From NCBI GenBank assembly GCA_019510405.1, contig JAEKKK010000258.1, forward strand, positions 1-33,909: DNA of 33,909 nucleotides. Direction: 5' to 3'. The notes under the pieces are model-generated. The model ran no database searches and had not been told where the DNA came from. It saw only the letters and a program-made list of their open reading frames with translations. Position 1 is the first letter of the stretch. Every line of letters starts with the position of its first letter. Below, one piece after another: positions 1 to 8,544 of the stretch. This DNA comes from Gemmatimonadota bacterium (GTDB lineage Bacteria; Gemmatimonadota; Gemmatimonadetes; Gemmatimonadales; Gemmatimonadaceae). Made by a program: the position numbers and the translations under genes.

Positions 1-921
1 CGCGTGATGGCGCCGACGCTGGCCGCAGCCGACGTCGAGATGGCGCGCGAGCAGATGATCGCCAGCGCGCGCCAGCGCACCACGCATCCGGACGACGCGG
101 CGGCGACGCTCGCGGACAGCCTGCTGTACCAGCAGCATCCCTATGCGGTGCCGCCGACCGGCACGCCGACGTCGCTCGCCTCGCTCACGCTGCCCCAACT
201 GCGCGCCTATCACGCCGCGCAGTTCGTCACTTCGCGCATGCTGCTCGTCGTGGTGGGCAACATCGATCGGCCTCACGTCGAGCGCCTCGTCCGCGCGACC
301 ATCGCACAGCTGCCGCGTGGCAACTACAAGTGGACCCCGCCACCGCCGACCGTCGTGCCCGGGCGCGCTCTGGCGATCGAGAATCGCGCCCTGCCGACCA
401 ACTATGTGCTCGGGTACGTGCCCGGCCCGGCGGCGACGACGTCCGACTACGCGGCGCTCCGCGTCGCGACGGCGGTGTTGTCGGGGCGGCTGTACACCGA
501 GGTGCGCTCGCGTCGAAACCTCAGCTACGACGTCGAGGCGCAGTTCCTCGAGCGCGCCAACGCCGTCGGCGGCCTGTACGTCACGACCGTCGACCCGAAC
601 GCGGTGCTTCGCATCATGCGGCGCGAGCTCTCGACGCTGCAGAACGAGCCGGTCGATCCCGAAGGGCTCAAGCGCCTCACGCAGCAGTTCATCACCGAGT
701 ACTACATGAAGAACGAGACGAACGCGGATCAGGCGAACGCGCTCGCTCGTGCCGAGGTGTTCACCGGGGACTACCGCGAAGTCGACCGCTTCATGGATGA
801 GCTGCGGCGCGTCACGCCGGCCGACGTACAGCGCGCGGCGCGACAGTATCTCAGGGATTTCCGCTTCGCCTACGTCGGCGACGCGTCGAAGCTGGATCGC
901 TCGCTGCTCGGCCAGTTCTGA
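1..921 (+). CDS. M16 family zinc metallopeptidase, C-terminal part (5' end outside window)
   Basis: The reading frame is open from base 1 to the TGA at 919-921, so the gene starts upstream of the window and the first visible ATG is internal. The 306 visible residues match the C-terminal half of an M16 (insulinase/processing-peptidase-like) protein: a domain beginning near LPTNYVLGYVPGP, the family's typical segment RSRRNLSYDV, which lies near the active site in the folded pair of domains, and a helical C-terminus ending near RVTPADVQRAARQYL. The HxxEH zinc site belongs to the N-terminal half and is not in view, so activity cannot be judged. In such bacteria these proteins are usually secreted or periplasmic peptidases, often encoded as pairs. 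It converges with the his operon, whose last stop codon is 14 bases away. Confidence 0.85.
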   Translation, partial: RVMAPTLAAADVEMAREQMIASARQRTTHPDDAAATLADSLLYQQHPYAVPPTGTPTSLASLTLPQLRAYHAAQFVTSRMLLVVVGNIDRPHVERLVRATIAQLPRGNYKWTPPPPTVVPGRALAIENRALPTNYVLGYVPGPAATTSDYAALRVATAVLSGRLYTEVRSRRNLSYDVEAQFLERANAVGGLYVTTVDPNAVLRIMRRELSTLQNEPVDPEGLKRLTQQFITEYYMKNETNADQANALARAEVFTGDYREVDRFMDELRRVTPADVQRAARQYLRDFRFAYVGDASKLDRSLLGQF

Positions 922-931
922 AAAACTGGCC
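910..931. terminator. Hairpin between converging M16 and hisIE genes
   Basis: Perfect 8-bp arms GGCCAGTT (910-917) and AACTGGCC (924-931) enclose a 6-base loop and overlap the M16 stop codon. The position between two converging genes fits a two-way terminator, but no strong T tract follows on either strand. Confidence 0.4.
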
Positions 932-934
932 GCG

Positions 935-1561
935 TCAGCGGCGCGGCGCGCCGACGCGGGACGAGAGCACGCCACGCACGTCGGCCATCGTGCCACCAAC
1001 GGCGCGAAGCGCAACGAGTGCGTGATAGAGGAGATCGGCACACTCTTCGACGGCACGAGACTGGTCGCCGTCGGCGCATGCGGTGATCAGCTCTGCCGCC
1101 TCCTCGCCGACTTTCTTCAACCGCAGGTTGCGATCGTCGAGCAGGCGGCGCGTGTAGCTCGGCTTCTCCGTCGTGGGCTCGGGCGTAGACTCGGCGGCGC
1201 GCGCCTCGATCGTAGCGTCAAGCGCACCGAGCACGTCCGCCGAGAGCGCCGGCGTACCGAAGCACGACCGCGCACCGGTGTGACATGCAGGACCAGCCGA
1301 GCGCACGCGCGCGAGCACCGCGTCGCCGTCGCAATCGGAAAGCAGGGCGACGACCTGCTGCGTGTTCCCACTCGTCGCACCCTTATGCCAGAGGCCGCGC
1401 GTCCGGGATCGATAGTGCATCTCGCCCGTATCGAGCGTGCGTTGCAGCGCCTCGCGATCGGCGTGGGCCACCATGAGCACGGCGCCACTCTCCGCATCCT
1501 GCGCCACCACGGTGACGAGCCCCTCCCCCTTCGCGAAGTTCAACGCGTCCAGATCAAGCAT
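935..1561 (-). CDS. hisIE: Bifunctional phosphoribosyl-AMP cyclohydrolase / phosphoribosyl-ATP pyrophosphatase
   Basis: A fused HisI-HisE protein of 208 residues catalysing steps 2 and 3 of histidine synthesis: PR-ATP to PR-AMP, then ring opening to ProFAR. The N-terminal HisI domain shows [20 protein letters not shown] and the metal-binding stretch SDCDGDAVL...[12 protein letters not shown]. The C-terminal HisE domain shows the MazG-like helix motif [13 protein letters not shown] and [13 protein letters not shown]. The length equals the usual fused enzyme (about 200 residues). The start at 1561 lies one base after the hisN TGA, giving tight translational coupling; an in-frame ATG at 1594 would overlap hisN and is less likely. 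It is the last gene of the his operon. Confidence 0.93.
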   Translation of the reverse strand: MLDLDALNFAKGEGLVTVVAQDAESGAVLMVAHADREALQRTLDTGEMHYRSRTRGLWHKGATSGNTQQVVALLSDCDGDAVLARVRSAGPACHTGARSCFGTPALSADVLGALDATIEARAAESTPEPTTEKPSYTRRLLDDRNLRLKKVGEEAAELITACADGDQSRAVEECADLLYHALVALRAVGGTMADVRGVLSSRVGAPRR

Positions 1562-1562
1562 G

Positions 1563-2399
1563 TCAGGGCCGGTTGGAGGAAGTGGACGCGGCATGGGCGA
1601 GTATCCCGCGGACTTCCGTGTCCAGCGCGCGGTTCGTCGCCACGACGCTTCCGCCGAACGCGGTGGCAACGCCATCCCAGTCGGTGAACGTGCCACCCGC
1701 CTCTTCGATGATCGGCTGCAATGCCGCGGCATCCCACGGCGACATCACGGGATCGCACATCACCTCGGCGCGCCCCGTGGCGACGAGCAGGTAACCGAAG
1801 CAATCGCCCCAGGTCCGGCTGACGGCAGCCGCGTCGGAGAGGGCCCGCCACCCCGCTCGCCGCTCGGGCCGCTCGCGGAAACGCTCGTCAGTAGTCAGCA
1901 CCGTCGCCTTGGCCAGCGCGTCGATCGTCGACACGTAGCAACGACTGCCGTTCCACCAGCACCCGGCACCGGGCGCTGCGGCGACCATCTCGTCCACGGC
2001 GGGGAAATACGCCGCACCAGCCAGCACGCGCGTACCTTCGCACAGCGCGACGAGCGATCCCCAGAGTGGGGTGCCCCGCACGAATGATTTCGTCCCGTCG
2101 ATGGGGTCGATGACCCATCGCCGCGGCGCGCCGGGTCGCTCCTCACCCAACTCCTCTCCGAGCACGCCGTCGTCCGGAAAGCGGCTGCGAACCCATGCAC
2201 GCGCCGCGGTCTCCGCCGCACGATCCGCCTCGGTCACCGGCGAACCGTCCGCCTTCGTCTCGACCGTGAGGCGTGAACGGTAATGTCGGAGCGCGACCGT
2301 ACCCGTCAGCCGAGCCAGCTCCGCCGCTGGTGCGATGCGATCATCCAGCACGAGCGCGGCGTCGGCTCGGTGGGTCGTGTTCGGACGCTGCACGCTCAT
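1563..2399 (-). CDS. hisN: Histidinol-phosphatase, inositol monophosphatase type
   Basis: A 278-residue member of the inositol monophosphatase (IMPase) superfamily. The Mg2+ sites are visible: GEELGEE, then [15 protein letters not shown] (the DPIDGT signature) and the C-terminal [15 protein letters not shown]. Family members act on several phosphate monoesters. Placement inside the his operon, together with a HisB that has only the dehydratase domain, indicates that it hydrolyses histidinol phosphate (HisN). The start at 2399 gives an ATGA overlap with the hisF stop; the open frame extends 42 codons further upstream, but only inside hisF. Confidence in the family is very high and in the substrate high by context. 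Confidence 0.9.
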   Translation of the reverse strand: MSVQRPNTTHRADAALVLDDRIAPAAELARLTGTVALRHYRSRLTVETKADGSPVTEADRAAETAARAWVRSRFPDDGVLGEELGEERPGAPRRWVIDPIDGTKSFVRGTPLWGSLVALCEGTRVLAGAAYFPAVDEMVAAAPGAGCWWNGSRCYVSTIDALAKATVLTTDERFRERPERRAGWRALSDAAAVSRTWGDCFGYLLVATGRAEVMCDPVMSPWDAAALQPIIEEAGGTFTDWDGVATAFGGSVVATNRALDTEVRGILAHAASTSSNRP

Positions 2400-3154
2400 G
2401 CGGCCCTCACAGGAATGTGCGCCGCGCGCATCGCGGCCTTTACGGCACTCACCGTCGTCACCTCGTCGTGCAGGATCCCCGCGAGCAACGCGGCGTCCGC
2501 ACCCGCATCGGCGAGCACTTCGCACACGTGCGAGGCAGTCCCTGCACCGCCGGACGCCACGACGGGCACGCGTACCGCCTCGACGACGGCCCGCGTCAAC
2601 GCGAGATCGTAACCTGTGCGCGCTCCGTCACGGTCGATGCTCGTGAGCAGCACCTCGCCCGCGCCGCGGCGCACGCAGTCGGCTGCCCACTCGACCGCGT
2701 CGAGCGACGTCGCCTCGCGTCCCCCCTTCACGTACACGCGCCACCGCTCCCCATCGCGCTTCGCGTCGATGCTCGCGACTACGCACTGCGATCCGAAACG
2801 CTCGGCCGCCTCGGTCAGGATCTCCGGCCGAACGACCGCCGCCGAATTGATGCTCACCTTGTCGGCGCCCGAGCGCAGCGCTCGCGCGACGTCGTCGACG
2901 GTCCGCACACCGCCGCCGATCGTGAGCGGCACGAAGAGACACTCCGCCGTGCGACGCGCGACATCGAGCAGCGTACTCCGCTCCTCGGCGCTCGCCGAGA
3001 TATCGAGGAACACCACCTCGTCCGCCCCCTCGCGCTCGTACCGGGACGCGAGCGCCACGGGATCGCCCACGTCGCGCAGCTGCACGAACTGCGTCCCCTT
3101 CACGACGCGTCCGCCCTTCACGTCCAGGCAAACGACCAGACGCCGCGTCAACAC
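2396..3154 (-). CDS. hisF: Imidazole glycerol phosphate synthase, cyclase subunit
   Basis: A 252-residue (beta/alpha)8 barrel that takes ammonia from HisH and converts PRFAR to imidazole glycerol phosphate and AICAR. The first strand carries CLDVKGGRVVKGTQF, with the catalytic Asp; the second catalytic Asp is in VVASIDAKRDGERW; phosphate-binding glycines lie in IGGGVRTVDD and VASGGAGTASH. Translation appears to start at a GTG (3154) directly after the hisB TAA, with no intergenic base. Length and motifs are those of a normal enzyme. Its partner hisH is encoded two genes upstream in the same operon. Confidence 0.95.
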   Translation of the reverse strand: MLTRRLVVCLDVKGGRVVKGTQFVQLRDVGDPVALASRYEREGADEVVFLDISASAEERSTLLDVARRTAECLFVPLTIGGGVRTVDDVARALRSGADKVSINSAAVVRPEILTEAAERFGSQCVVASIDAKRDGERWRVYVKGGREATSLDAVEWAADCVRRGAGEVLLTSIDRDGARTGYDLALTRAVVEAVRVPVVASGGAGTASHVCEVLADAGADAALLAGILHDEVTTVSAVKAAMRAAHIPVRAA

Positions 3155-3694
3155 TTATCGCTCCTCCACCCGCAGCGCGACGCTCCCCTTCGTGCTGAAG
3201 ACCGCGCCTGAATCGACGAATGCCTCCCGCACGGCGAGACCGAGCGCCTTGAACGCGGCTTCGACGATGTGATGGCGATCGGTTCCGCGAAGCACGCGGA
3301 GGTGCAGCGTGGCCTTCGCGTTGTCGCTGAGCGATCGCATGAAGTGGTCGTAGAGCGTGCTCGGAAGCGGCCGGTAGAACGGCCGCCCACCGAGATCGAG
3401 CGCGCAGTGCACGAGCGCCTCGTCCATCGGGATGCTCCGGTCCCCGTAGCGCGCTGCCGTCGCGGGGAGCAGCGCGGCAATGGCCGCGCCGAGGCAGATC
3501 GCGACGTCCTCGATCAGGTGATGCTGGAGATCGCCGGTGGCCTGGAGCGTCAGGTCCAGGCCACTGTACCTCGAGAACGCGACGAGCATGTGATCGAGGA
3601 ACGGCTGCCCCGTCGCCACGTTCGCGCGGCCGGAGCCGCGCGTCAGCTCACATCGAATGTTGGTCTCCGACGTTTCGCGGACGACGACGGTCAT
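3155..3694 (-). CDS. hisB: Imidazoleglycerol-phosphate dehydratase (monofunctional)
   Basis: A 179-residue dehydratase making imidazole-acetol phosphate. The two His-rich metal-binding repeats are present: FLDHML with LQHHLIEDVAICLG, and DRHHIVEAAFKALG; PMDEALVHCALDLGGRP is also typical. It is a little shorter than the usual 190 to 200 residues, with small gaps before the first HH motif and after GGRPF; these look like a lineage variant because the frame and motifs are intact. There is no phosphatase domain, which agrees with the separate hisN. The ATG at 3694 has a GAGAGAGAG ribosome site just upstream; the gap to hisA is 46 bases, the widest inside the operon. Confidence 0.92.
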   Translation of the reverse strand: MTVVVRETSETNIRCELTRGSGRANVATGQPFLDHMLVAFSRYSGLDLTLQATGDLQHHLIEDVAICLGAAIAALLPATAARYGDRSIPMDEALVHCALDLGGRPFYRPLPSTLYDHFMRSLSDNAKATLHLRVLRGTDRHHIVEAAFKALGLAVREAFVDSGAVFSTKGSVALRVEER

Positions 3695-3740
3695 CGCTCT
3701 CTCTCGTTCGAAAGGGTTCTGTGCCCCACGTGGTGAGGGC

Positions 3741-4454
3741 TCATTCGCCGAACTCACCGGCAACCACCACCGGATCCATTGCGCCCGTATACAACGCCAT
3801 CCCGATCACCGCGCCGGCGAGCCCTCGATGCTCGAGCGCGCGCAGGTCCTCGATCGACGCTACGCCGCCTGACGCAAAGACGGGAAACTGCGAGCTCTCC
3901 GCGACGTCCTCCATGAGGGGAAGGTCGGTACCCCGCAGCTGCCCTTCCTTGTGTACTGCGGTCACGAGCAGACCGCCGAGCGGGAGCCCGTTGAGCTCTT
4001 CCACGACGTCGAGAATGTCCACCGGGAGCGTGTGCGCCCAGCCTCGCGTCGTCACCCGCCGCTCTCGCACGTCACAGGCGACGACGATCTGTCCGGGATG
4101 CCGCTGCGCGAGCTCGGCGAGCCAATCGCGCTCCTCGATCGCTCGCGTGCCGACGATCACCGAGGCCGCGCCAGCGCTGAGCAGCTCCTCGACTCGTTCG
4201 TCGGAACGCACGCCGCCACCGACCTGCACCGGTACGTTCACATCGGAGAGGATGTCGCGGATGAGCGAGAGGTTGGATCCGCGCCCCGTTGCCGCGTCGA
4301 GGTCGACGAGGTGCAGCCGATGGAAGCCATAGTGCTCCCAGCTGCGCACCACGTCCAGCGGATTCCCAAGCCGCACGCGTTCTTCCGCGTACGAGCCGCC
4401 CACCAACTGCACGCACGCACCCTCGCGAAGGTCCACAGCCGGAATGGCGATCAT
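3741..4454 (-). CDS. hisA: ProFAR isomerase (1-(5-phosphoribosyl)-5-[(phosphoribosylamino)methylideneamino]imidazole-4-carboxamide isomerase)
   Basis: A 237-residue (beta/alpha)8 barrel homologous to HisF, catalysing the Amadori rearrangement of ProFAR to PRFAR. The N-terminus IPAVDLREGACVQLVGG carries the general base Asp; the opposite catalytic Asp is in VVACDVRERRV; phosphate sites are QVGGGVRSDE and FASGGVASIED. The ATG at 4454 overlaps the hisH TGA as ATGA. The open frame runs far upstream only because hisH is free of stops in that register; that extension has no HisA similarity. Confidence 0.95.
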   Translation of the reverse strand: MIAIPAVDLREGACVQLVGGSYAEERVRLGNPLDVVRSWEHYGFHRLHLVDLDAATGRGSNLSLIRDILSDVNVPVQVGGGVRSDERVEELLSAGAASVIVGTRAIEERDWLAELAQRHPGQIVVACDVRERRVTTRGWAHTLPVDILDVVEELNGLPLGGLLVTAVHKEGQLRGTDLPLMEDVAESSQFPVFASGGVASIEDLRALEHRGLAGAVIGMALYTGAMDPVVVAGEFGE

Positions 4455-5062
4455 CGTGGTCTCCGGCTCGTTCGAGCCTCGTCGAGGAATGCACGCAGCC
4501 AGCGCACGCCGGCCGTCGAGCTCTTCTCCGGGTGAAACTGAGCACCGACCGCCGCTCCCGCGCGCACTGCGGCGGGAAAGCGATCCGCCTCGTGCTCGCT
4601 CCAGGCGATCACGCCCGTCGGCTCGGTCGGCCGACAGACGAAGCTGTTCGCATAGTAGGCGATGGAAAGCGGTGCGGCGTCGAACAACGGATCCCGCTGC
4701 GCCTCGAGCGCATTCCATCCGATCTGCGGCACGCGCTGCGCCTCGAGCCGCGAAACGCGTCCCGCGACCACCCCGAGACCTGCGCCCTCCCCTTCGTCGC
4801 TTCCCTCGAAGAGCAGCTGCATGCCCAGGCAGATGCCGAGCGTCGGCAACCCGCCGACAATCGCCTCGCGCATCGCGTCCCGTCCTGGTGCCAACCGACC
4901 GGCCGCCGCCCCGAACGCTCCGACGCCTGGCAGCACGAGAGCATCGGTTTCGATCGCGCGGGTGGGGTCCTCCTCGATCCGAACCTCCACGCCACCTCCT
5001 TCGATCGCCTTCGCCAGCGAGTGCAGATTGCCCGCGCCGTAGTCGAAGATCGTCACGCGCAT
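4451..5062 (-). CDS. hisH: Imidazole glycerol phosphate synthase, glutamine amidotransferase subunit
   Basis: A 203-residue class I glutamine amidotransferase supplying ammonia to HisF. The triad is readable: nucleophile Cys in LGICLGMQLLFEGSDEG, and His and Glu in GAQFHPEKSS. The N-terminus IFDYGAGNLHSLAKA and the oxyanion-strand segment LVLPGVGAFGAAA are typical of HisH. The ATG at 5062 lies 10 bases inside the end of hisC, and its stop overlaps the hisA start. It should work as a HisH-HisF heterodimer. Confidence 0.95.
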   Translation of the reverse strand: MRVTIFDYGAGNLHSLAKAIEGGGVEVRIEEDPTRAIETDALVLPGVGAFGAAAGRLAPGRDAMREAIVGGLPTLGICLGMQLLFEGSDEGEGAGLGVVAGRVSRLEAQRVPQIGWNALEAQRDPLFDAAPLSIAYYANSFVCRPTEPTGVIAWSEHEADRFPAAVRAGAAVGAQFHPEKSSTAGVRWLRAFLDEARTSRRPR

Positions 5063-6156
5063 GCGAGTGCCTCCACGAATGCATCCAGCACGCGTTCCAT
5101 GGCGTCCCACGGACCGACCCCGATGCGCAACGCATTGCCGCCGGTTGCGGCGAGCGCGGGAATGTCCTGCGGCAGACCGGAGAGCGCGCGCACGAGCACC
5201 CCACCCCGGCACATGGCCTGGGCGATCACCTGCGCGCGTGCGACGGGGACGAACAGAAAGTTTCCCGCCGCCGGCGCGGGCTCGAAGCCGAGCCGGCGCA
5301 GCGCGGCCGCCAACCGTGCTCGATTCTCGACCGCCAGAGCGGCGTGAGCGGTGACCCACCCGATCCCGTCACCGCCCTCGCCGAGCGCAGCGATCGCAGC
5401 GGCCTCCGCGAGCGCGTTCACCTTGTACGGCCCGCGTGCGCGTATGATCGGCTCCACGACGTCGGTGCTGCCGACCCCATAGCCGACCCGAAGTCCGGCG
5501 AGCCCGAACGCCTTCGAGAACGTCCGGATCACGACGAGCCGCTCGACCTTCGTCACGAGGTCGACGAACGATTCCGGCGCGAACTCGGCATAGGCCTCGT
5601 CGATCACGACCAGACCGGCCGCGTGGTGCACCACGTACTCCACCGTCGCGCGCGACAGCGCGGTCGACGTCGGATTGTTCGGCGAACAGAGATACGTGAT
5701 CTTCGCACGTCGATCGACCAGCTGTTGCGGATCGACCTCGTAGTCGGGCGTCATCGGCACGGCCACGGGGACCAGGCCATTGAGCCGAGCGAAGGTCGGG
5801 ATCATCGCGAACGTCGGCGCCGCGAACACGATCTCATCTCCGGGCTCGCCGAACGCCCGCATCGTCGCGTCGAGCACGTCATCCGAGCCACACGCCGACA
5901 CGACGTCGATGCCCTGGCCGTCGGACAGTCCGAGGTAGCGGAGGACGGCATCGCGAAGCGGTGCGGCGTAGACCGAGGGATAACGGCTCGCGGACATGGC
6001 CGTCGTCGTCAGCGCGCGAAGCGCGGCCGGCGGAGCGCCCCACAGGTTCACGTTGTCGCTCACGTCGACGACGCAGGGCGTGATGTCCGGAGCATACCGG
6101 GGCAGCGCCACCACGTCACGGCGTGCCAGCGTCGTGATGCCACAGGTGGAGATCAT
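5053..6156 (-). CDS. hisC: Histidinol-phosphate aminotransferase
   Basis: A 367-residue fold-type I PLP enzyme that transaminates imidazole-acetol phosphate to histidinol phosphate. Visible motifs are YLCSPNNPTSTALS, the PLP-ring Asp/Tyr in VVIDEAYAEF, the Schiff-base lysine in RTFSKAFGLAGLRVGYG, and the C-terminal substrate Arg near GNALRIGVGPWD. The ATG at 6156 gives an ATGA overlap with the hisD stop, so it is preferred to the start eight codons upstream. Length is normal for HisC. Confidence 0.94.
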   Translation of the reverse strand: MISTCGITTLARRDVVALPRYAPDITPCVVDVSDNVNLWGAPPAALRALTTTAMSASRYPSVYAAPLRDAVLRYLGLSDGQGIDVVSACGSDDVLDATMRAFGEPGDEIVFAAPTFAMIPTFARLNGLVPVAVPMTPDYEVDPQQLVDRRAKITYLCSPNNPTSTALSRATVEYVVHHAAGLVVIDEAYAEFAPESFVDLVTKVERLVVIRTFSKAFGLAGLRVGYGVGSTDVVEPIIRARGPYKVNALAEAAAIAALGEGGDGIGWVTAHAALAVENRARLAAALRRLGFEPAPAAGNFLFVPVARAQVIAQAMCRGGVLVRALSGLPQDIPALAATGGNALRIGVGPWDAMERVLDAFVEALACA

Positions 6157-7487
6157 GCGACGGGCGCTCCCTCGCGCCACGCGCGCGCCGTCGAGGCGTG
6201 TCCGGGCAGCCCCTCGGCGTCGGCGAAGATGCCGACGTCGTTCGCGAGCCGTGCGGCGGCGTCGCGCGTCACCCGCTGGTACGTGGTCCAGCGCACGAAG
6301 TCGAGCGTCGAGAGCCCCGAGTACGAACGCGCGAGCCCGCCGGTGGGAAGCACGTGGTTGGCCCCGGTCATGTAATCCCCGAACGCGACGGACGCCGTCG
6401 GTCCGATGAACACCGTTCCCGCATTCCGAAGTGCCGCCAGGGCGTCGTCGAGCGACTCGACGATCAACAGCAGGTGCTCCGCGGCGTAGTCGTTGGCGAA
6501 CGCGATCGCATCCGCCCGCGATCCCGCGAAAAGCACGGCGCCTTGCCCCGCGAGTGCCGCACGGCAGATCTCTGCACGAGGATGGGCCGCGAGCCCTGCC
6601 TCGAGCGCCGCGAGGATGTCATCGACCGCCCGCGCACTCGTCGTCAATGCGACGACCGCCGCGAGAGGATCATGCTCGGCCTGCGCCAGCAGCTCGCGGG
6701 CGACCAGCGCAGCGTCGGCGGTCTCGTCGCAGAGGACGAGGAGCTCGCTGGGGCCGGCGGGCGAATCGATCGCCACGGCGCTGGAGACCTGCAGCTTCGC
6801 TGCCGCGACGTACGCATTGCCGGGCCCCACGATCCGATCGACCCGGGGCACGCTCGCGGTACCGTAGGCCATCGCCGCGACTGCCCCTGCGCCGCCAAGT
6901 GCAAAAACCCGGTCGGCGCCGGCGAGTGCAGCCGCAGCGAGAACGACACTCGACGGCATGCGCGTGTCGCGCGACGGTGGCGAGCAAAGCACGATCTCGC
7001 CGACGCCGGCCACGCGGGCCGGCACGATCCCCATCAGTACGCTGCTCGGATACGCCGCGCGCCCGCCAGGTGCATACACGCCGACACGCCCGAGGGGATC
7101 GGGACGACGTCCGACGATCACACCCGCCTCGCTCTCCGTCTCCTGGGTCACCGGAAGGAAGGCGCGATGCACCCGCTCGATGTTCTGAGCCGAACGGTCC
7201 AGTGCCTGACGCAGAGGGCGCGGCAGGTCGTCCAGCGCCGCGTACCATCGCGCTCGCGGCACCTCGAGCGTGTCCAGCGCGACGCCATCCAGCTCGGCGG
7301 CGAGTGCATGAAGGGCGTCGTCGCCCTCGCGCCGCACTCTTGCGATGATGCTCGAGGTACGGTCGCCAATCACCGCGTCGGTCCCTGCGGTGCGGTCGAA
7401 CAGTGCACGTCGATCCGCACCGGTCAGTGCGTCGCACGAGCCCGTCCATCGCACCGTCGAGTTGCCCGCTGCGCGCTTCGCGCTCAC
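6153..7487 (-). CDS. hisD: Histidinol dehydrogenase
   Basis: A 444-residue zinc- and NAD-dependent enzyme oxidising histidinol to histidine (last two steps). Signature stretches include GRVGVYAPGGRAAYPSSVLM, VDRIVGPGNAYVAAAK, DSPAGPSELLVL, the active-site Glu-His of DYAAEHLLL, and zinc-ligand regions QAEHDP and GANHVLPTGG. The start is a GTG at 7487 forming a GTGA overlap with the hisG stop. Length is normal, and no defect is visible. Confidence 0.95.
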   Translation of the reverse strand: MSAKRAAGNSTVRWTGSCDALTGADRRALFDRTAGTDAVIGDRTSSIIARVRREGDDALHALAAELDGVALDTLEVPRARWYAALDDLPRPLRQALDRSAQNIERVHRAFLPVTQETESEAGVIVGRRPDPLGRVGVYAPGGRAAYPSSVLMGIVPARVAGVGEIVLCSPPSRDTRMPSSVVLAAAALAGADRVFALGGAGAVAAMAYGTASVPRVDRIVGPGNAYVAAAKLQVSSAVAIDSPAGPSELLVLCDETADAALVARELLAQAEHDPLAAVVALTTSARAVDDILAALEAGLAAHPRAEICRAALAGQGAVLFAGSRADAIAFANDYAAEHLLLIVESLDDALAALRNAGTVFIGPTASVAFGDYMTGANHVLPTGGLARSYSGLSTLDFVRWTTYQRVTRDAAARLANDVGIFADAEGLPGHASTARAWREGAPVA

Positions 7488-8347
7488 GACATCAGCCTCT
7501 CGATACGGGTGACCAGAATGCCTTCGGCCCCGAGGGCCTTCAGGTCGGCGATGGTCCGATAGATGGTCGCGGCTGATACGACGGCGTGCACGGCGACGAA
7601 CTTGCCGCCGTTCATGATGTCGATGATCGTTGGCCCATTGAGACCCGGGATGACACGCTTCACTTCGTCGAGGCGGTCGCGCGGCACGTTCGCCATCACG
7701 TAGCGCTTGTCGCGCGCGGCGAGAACGCTGCGAAGTGCCGCCACCAGTTCGTCCAGGGCGCGCCCACGAGCGACGTCCTCCCGCGCGTCCGGCGCGGCGA
7801 TCAGGCGCGCGCTCGATTCCAGAACCGTCGCGATCTCCCGTAGCCCGTTCACCCGCAACGTGGACCCGGTCGAGACCAGGTCCACGATCACGTCGGCGAT
7901 CCCGATGTGCGGCGCGATCTCCGCGGCGCCCGATACGGGCACGATCTCCACCTGCCGCCCGACCGACGCAAAAAATTCCGCCGTGACCCGAGGGAATACC
8001 GTCGCCACGCGCGTGCCCGACCGCAGATCCTCGAGTGCCAAGAGGCCGCTCTCCTCAGTGGCAGCGACGGCCAGACGGCAGCGCCCGAAGGTGAGATCCG
8101 TCAATTCTCGGAGAGCTCGGCCAGACTCGCGAACCAGGTCGGCGCCGGTCACTCCGGCGTCCGCGGCGCCGTCCGCAACGAATTCGGGAATGTCCTGCGC
8201 CCGGACGAACAGCGCCTGGAACTCGCCGCCCAGCGACGCCGTGAGGGCGCGCGGGCCAGCGGCGCGGATCTCGAGTCCGGCGTCGGTGAACAGTTCGCGA
8301 GCTTCGTCCGCGAGACGTCCTTTGTTGGGGAGGGCGATTCGGAGCAT
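7484..8347 (-). CDS. hisG: ATP phosphoribosyltransferase, long form with regulatory domain
   Basis: The committed step of histidine synthesis, joining ATP and PRPP. At 287 residues this is the long form: two periplasmic-binding-protein-like catalytic lobes (start LRIALPNKGRLADEARELF; PRPP loop in IVDLVSTGSTLRVNGL) and a C-terminal ACT-like domain (from about residue 215) that senses histidine. A HisZ partner is therefore not needed. It is the first structural gene of the operon and lies about 45 bases beyond the attenuator terminator. No clear Shine-Dalgarno sequence precedes the ATG at 8347. Expression is probably set by attenuation and the enzyme by feedback inhibition. Confidence 0.95.
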   Translation of the reverse strand: MLRIALPNKGRLADEARELFTDAGLEIRAAGPRALTASLGGEFQALFVRAQDIPEFVADGAADAGVTGADLVRESGRALRELTDLTFGRCRLAVAATEESGLLALEDLRSGTRVATVFPRVTAEFFASVGRQVEIVPVSGAAEIAPHIGIADVIVDLVSTGSTLRVNGLREIATVLESSARLIAAPDAREDVARGRALDELVAALRSVLAARDKRYVMANVPRDRLDEVKRVIPGLNGPTIIDIMNGGKFVAVHAVVSAATIYRTIADLKALGAEGILVTRIERLMS

Positions 8348-8391
8348 GGGTGGCCAGACGGCCGTGAAGGTGAAAGGGCTGACGGACGGGC

Positions 8392-8420
8392 AAAAAAAAG
8401 CCCGTCCTGATGGACGGGCT
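8392..8420 (-). terminator. his attenuator terminator
   Basis: Read on the minus strand, AGCCCGTCC (8420-8412), loop ATCA and GGACGGGCT (8407-8399) form a perfect 9-bp stem running into eight T residues (8399-8392). This is a textbook intrinsic terminator, yet it lies between the leader peptide and hisG in the direction of the operon. That position makes sense only as a conditional attenuator. Confidence 0.9.
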
Positions 8421-8514
8421 GCGAGCCGATCGGCGCCGCGGGAGGTGAGCTCTCGCCCTACCCGTGCATGCGCGTCTCGCCCCGGCCCGTCTGACCGTGG
8501 TGAGCATGCGCATG
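8413..8514 (-). promoter_or_regulatory. Alternative RNA pairings of the his attenuator
   Basis: Three pairing segments can be drawn by eye on the transcript. CATGCGC (8514-8508, inside the His codons) can pair over 7 bp with GCGCATG (8473-8467). GACGGGC (8491-8485) lies in that loop and can pair over 7 bp with GCCCGTC (8419-8413), the 5' arm of the terminator. A ribosome stalled at the His codons would break the first stem and free GACGGGC to act as antiterminator. The pairings are complementary as stated; relative stabilities were not computed. Confidence 0.65.
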
Positions 8515-8538
8515 ATGGTGGACGCCAGTGATCGACAT
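8458..8538 (-). CDS. hisL: Histidine leader peptide
   Basis: ATG at 8538 to TAG at 8460-8458 encodes 26 residues. Residues 6 to 15 read VHHHAHAHHG, so six of codons 7-14 are His; a seventh His is codon 25. His is normally about 2% of residues, so this density is not expected by chance in a frame with a start, a stop and a terminator just downstream. The peptide has no enzymatic role: the ribosome's passage over the His codons senses charged tRNA-His and decides whether the terminator at 8392-8420 forms. The start has only a weak upstream AGG and may be leaderless, because a -10-like TAGGTT ends 6 bases before the ATG. Confidence 0.9.
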   Translation of the reverse strand: MSITGVHHHAHAHHGQTGRGETRMHG

Positions 8539-8544
8539 GCCGGC

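Noticed and set aside
2273-3211. 312-codon open frame on the plus strand
   Set aside because: Antisense to hisN, hisF and hisB, and compositionally an Arg/His-rich shadow.
3155-3694. hisB as a fifth internally deleted gene
   Set aside because: It is somewhat short, but frame, both HH motifs and the rest of the fold are intact, and small gaps fall in loops; a lineage variant is more likely.
4444-6375. 643-codon open frame on the plus strand
   Set aside because: Antisense to hisH, hisC and hisD, which have clear motifs; the frame is open only because stop codons are rare in GC-rich DNA, and its residues are Arg-rich with no domain.
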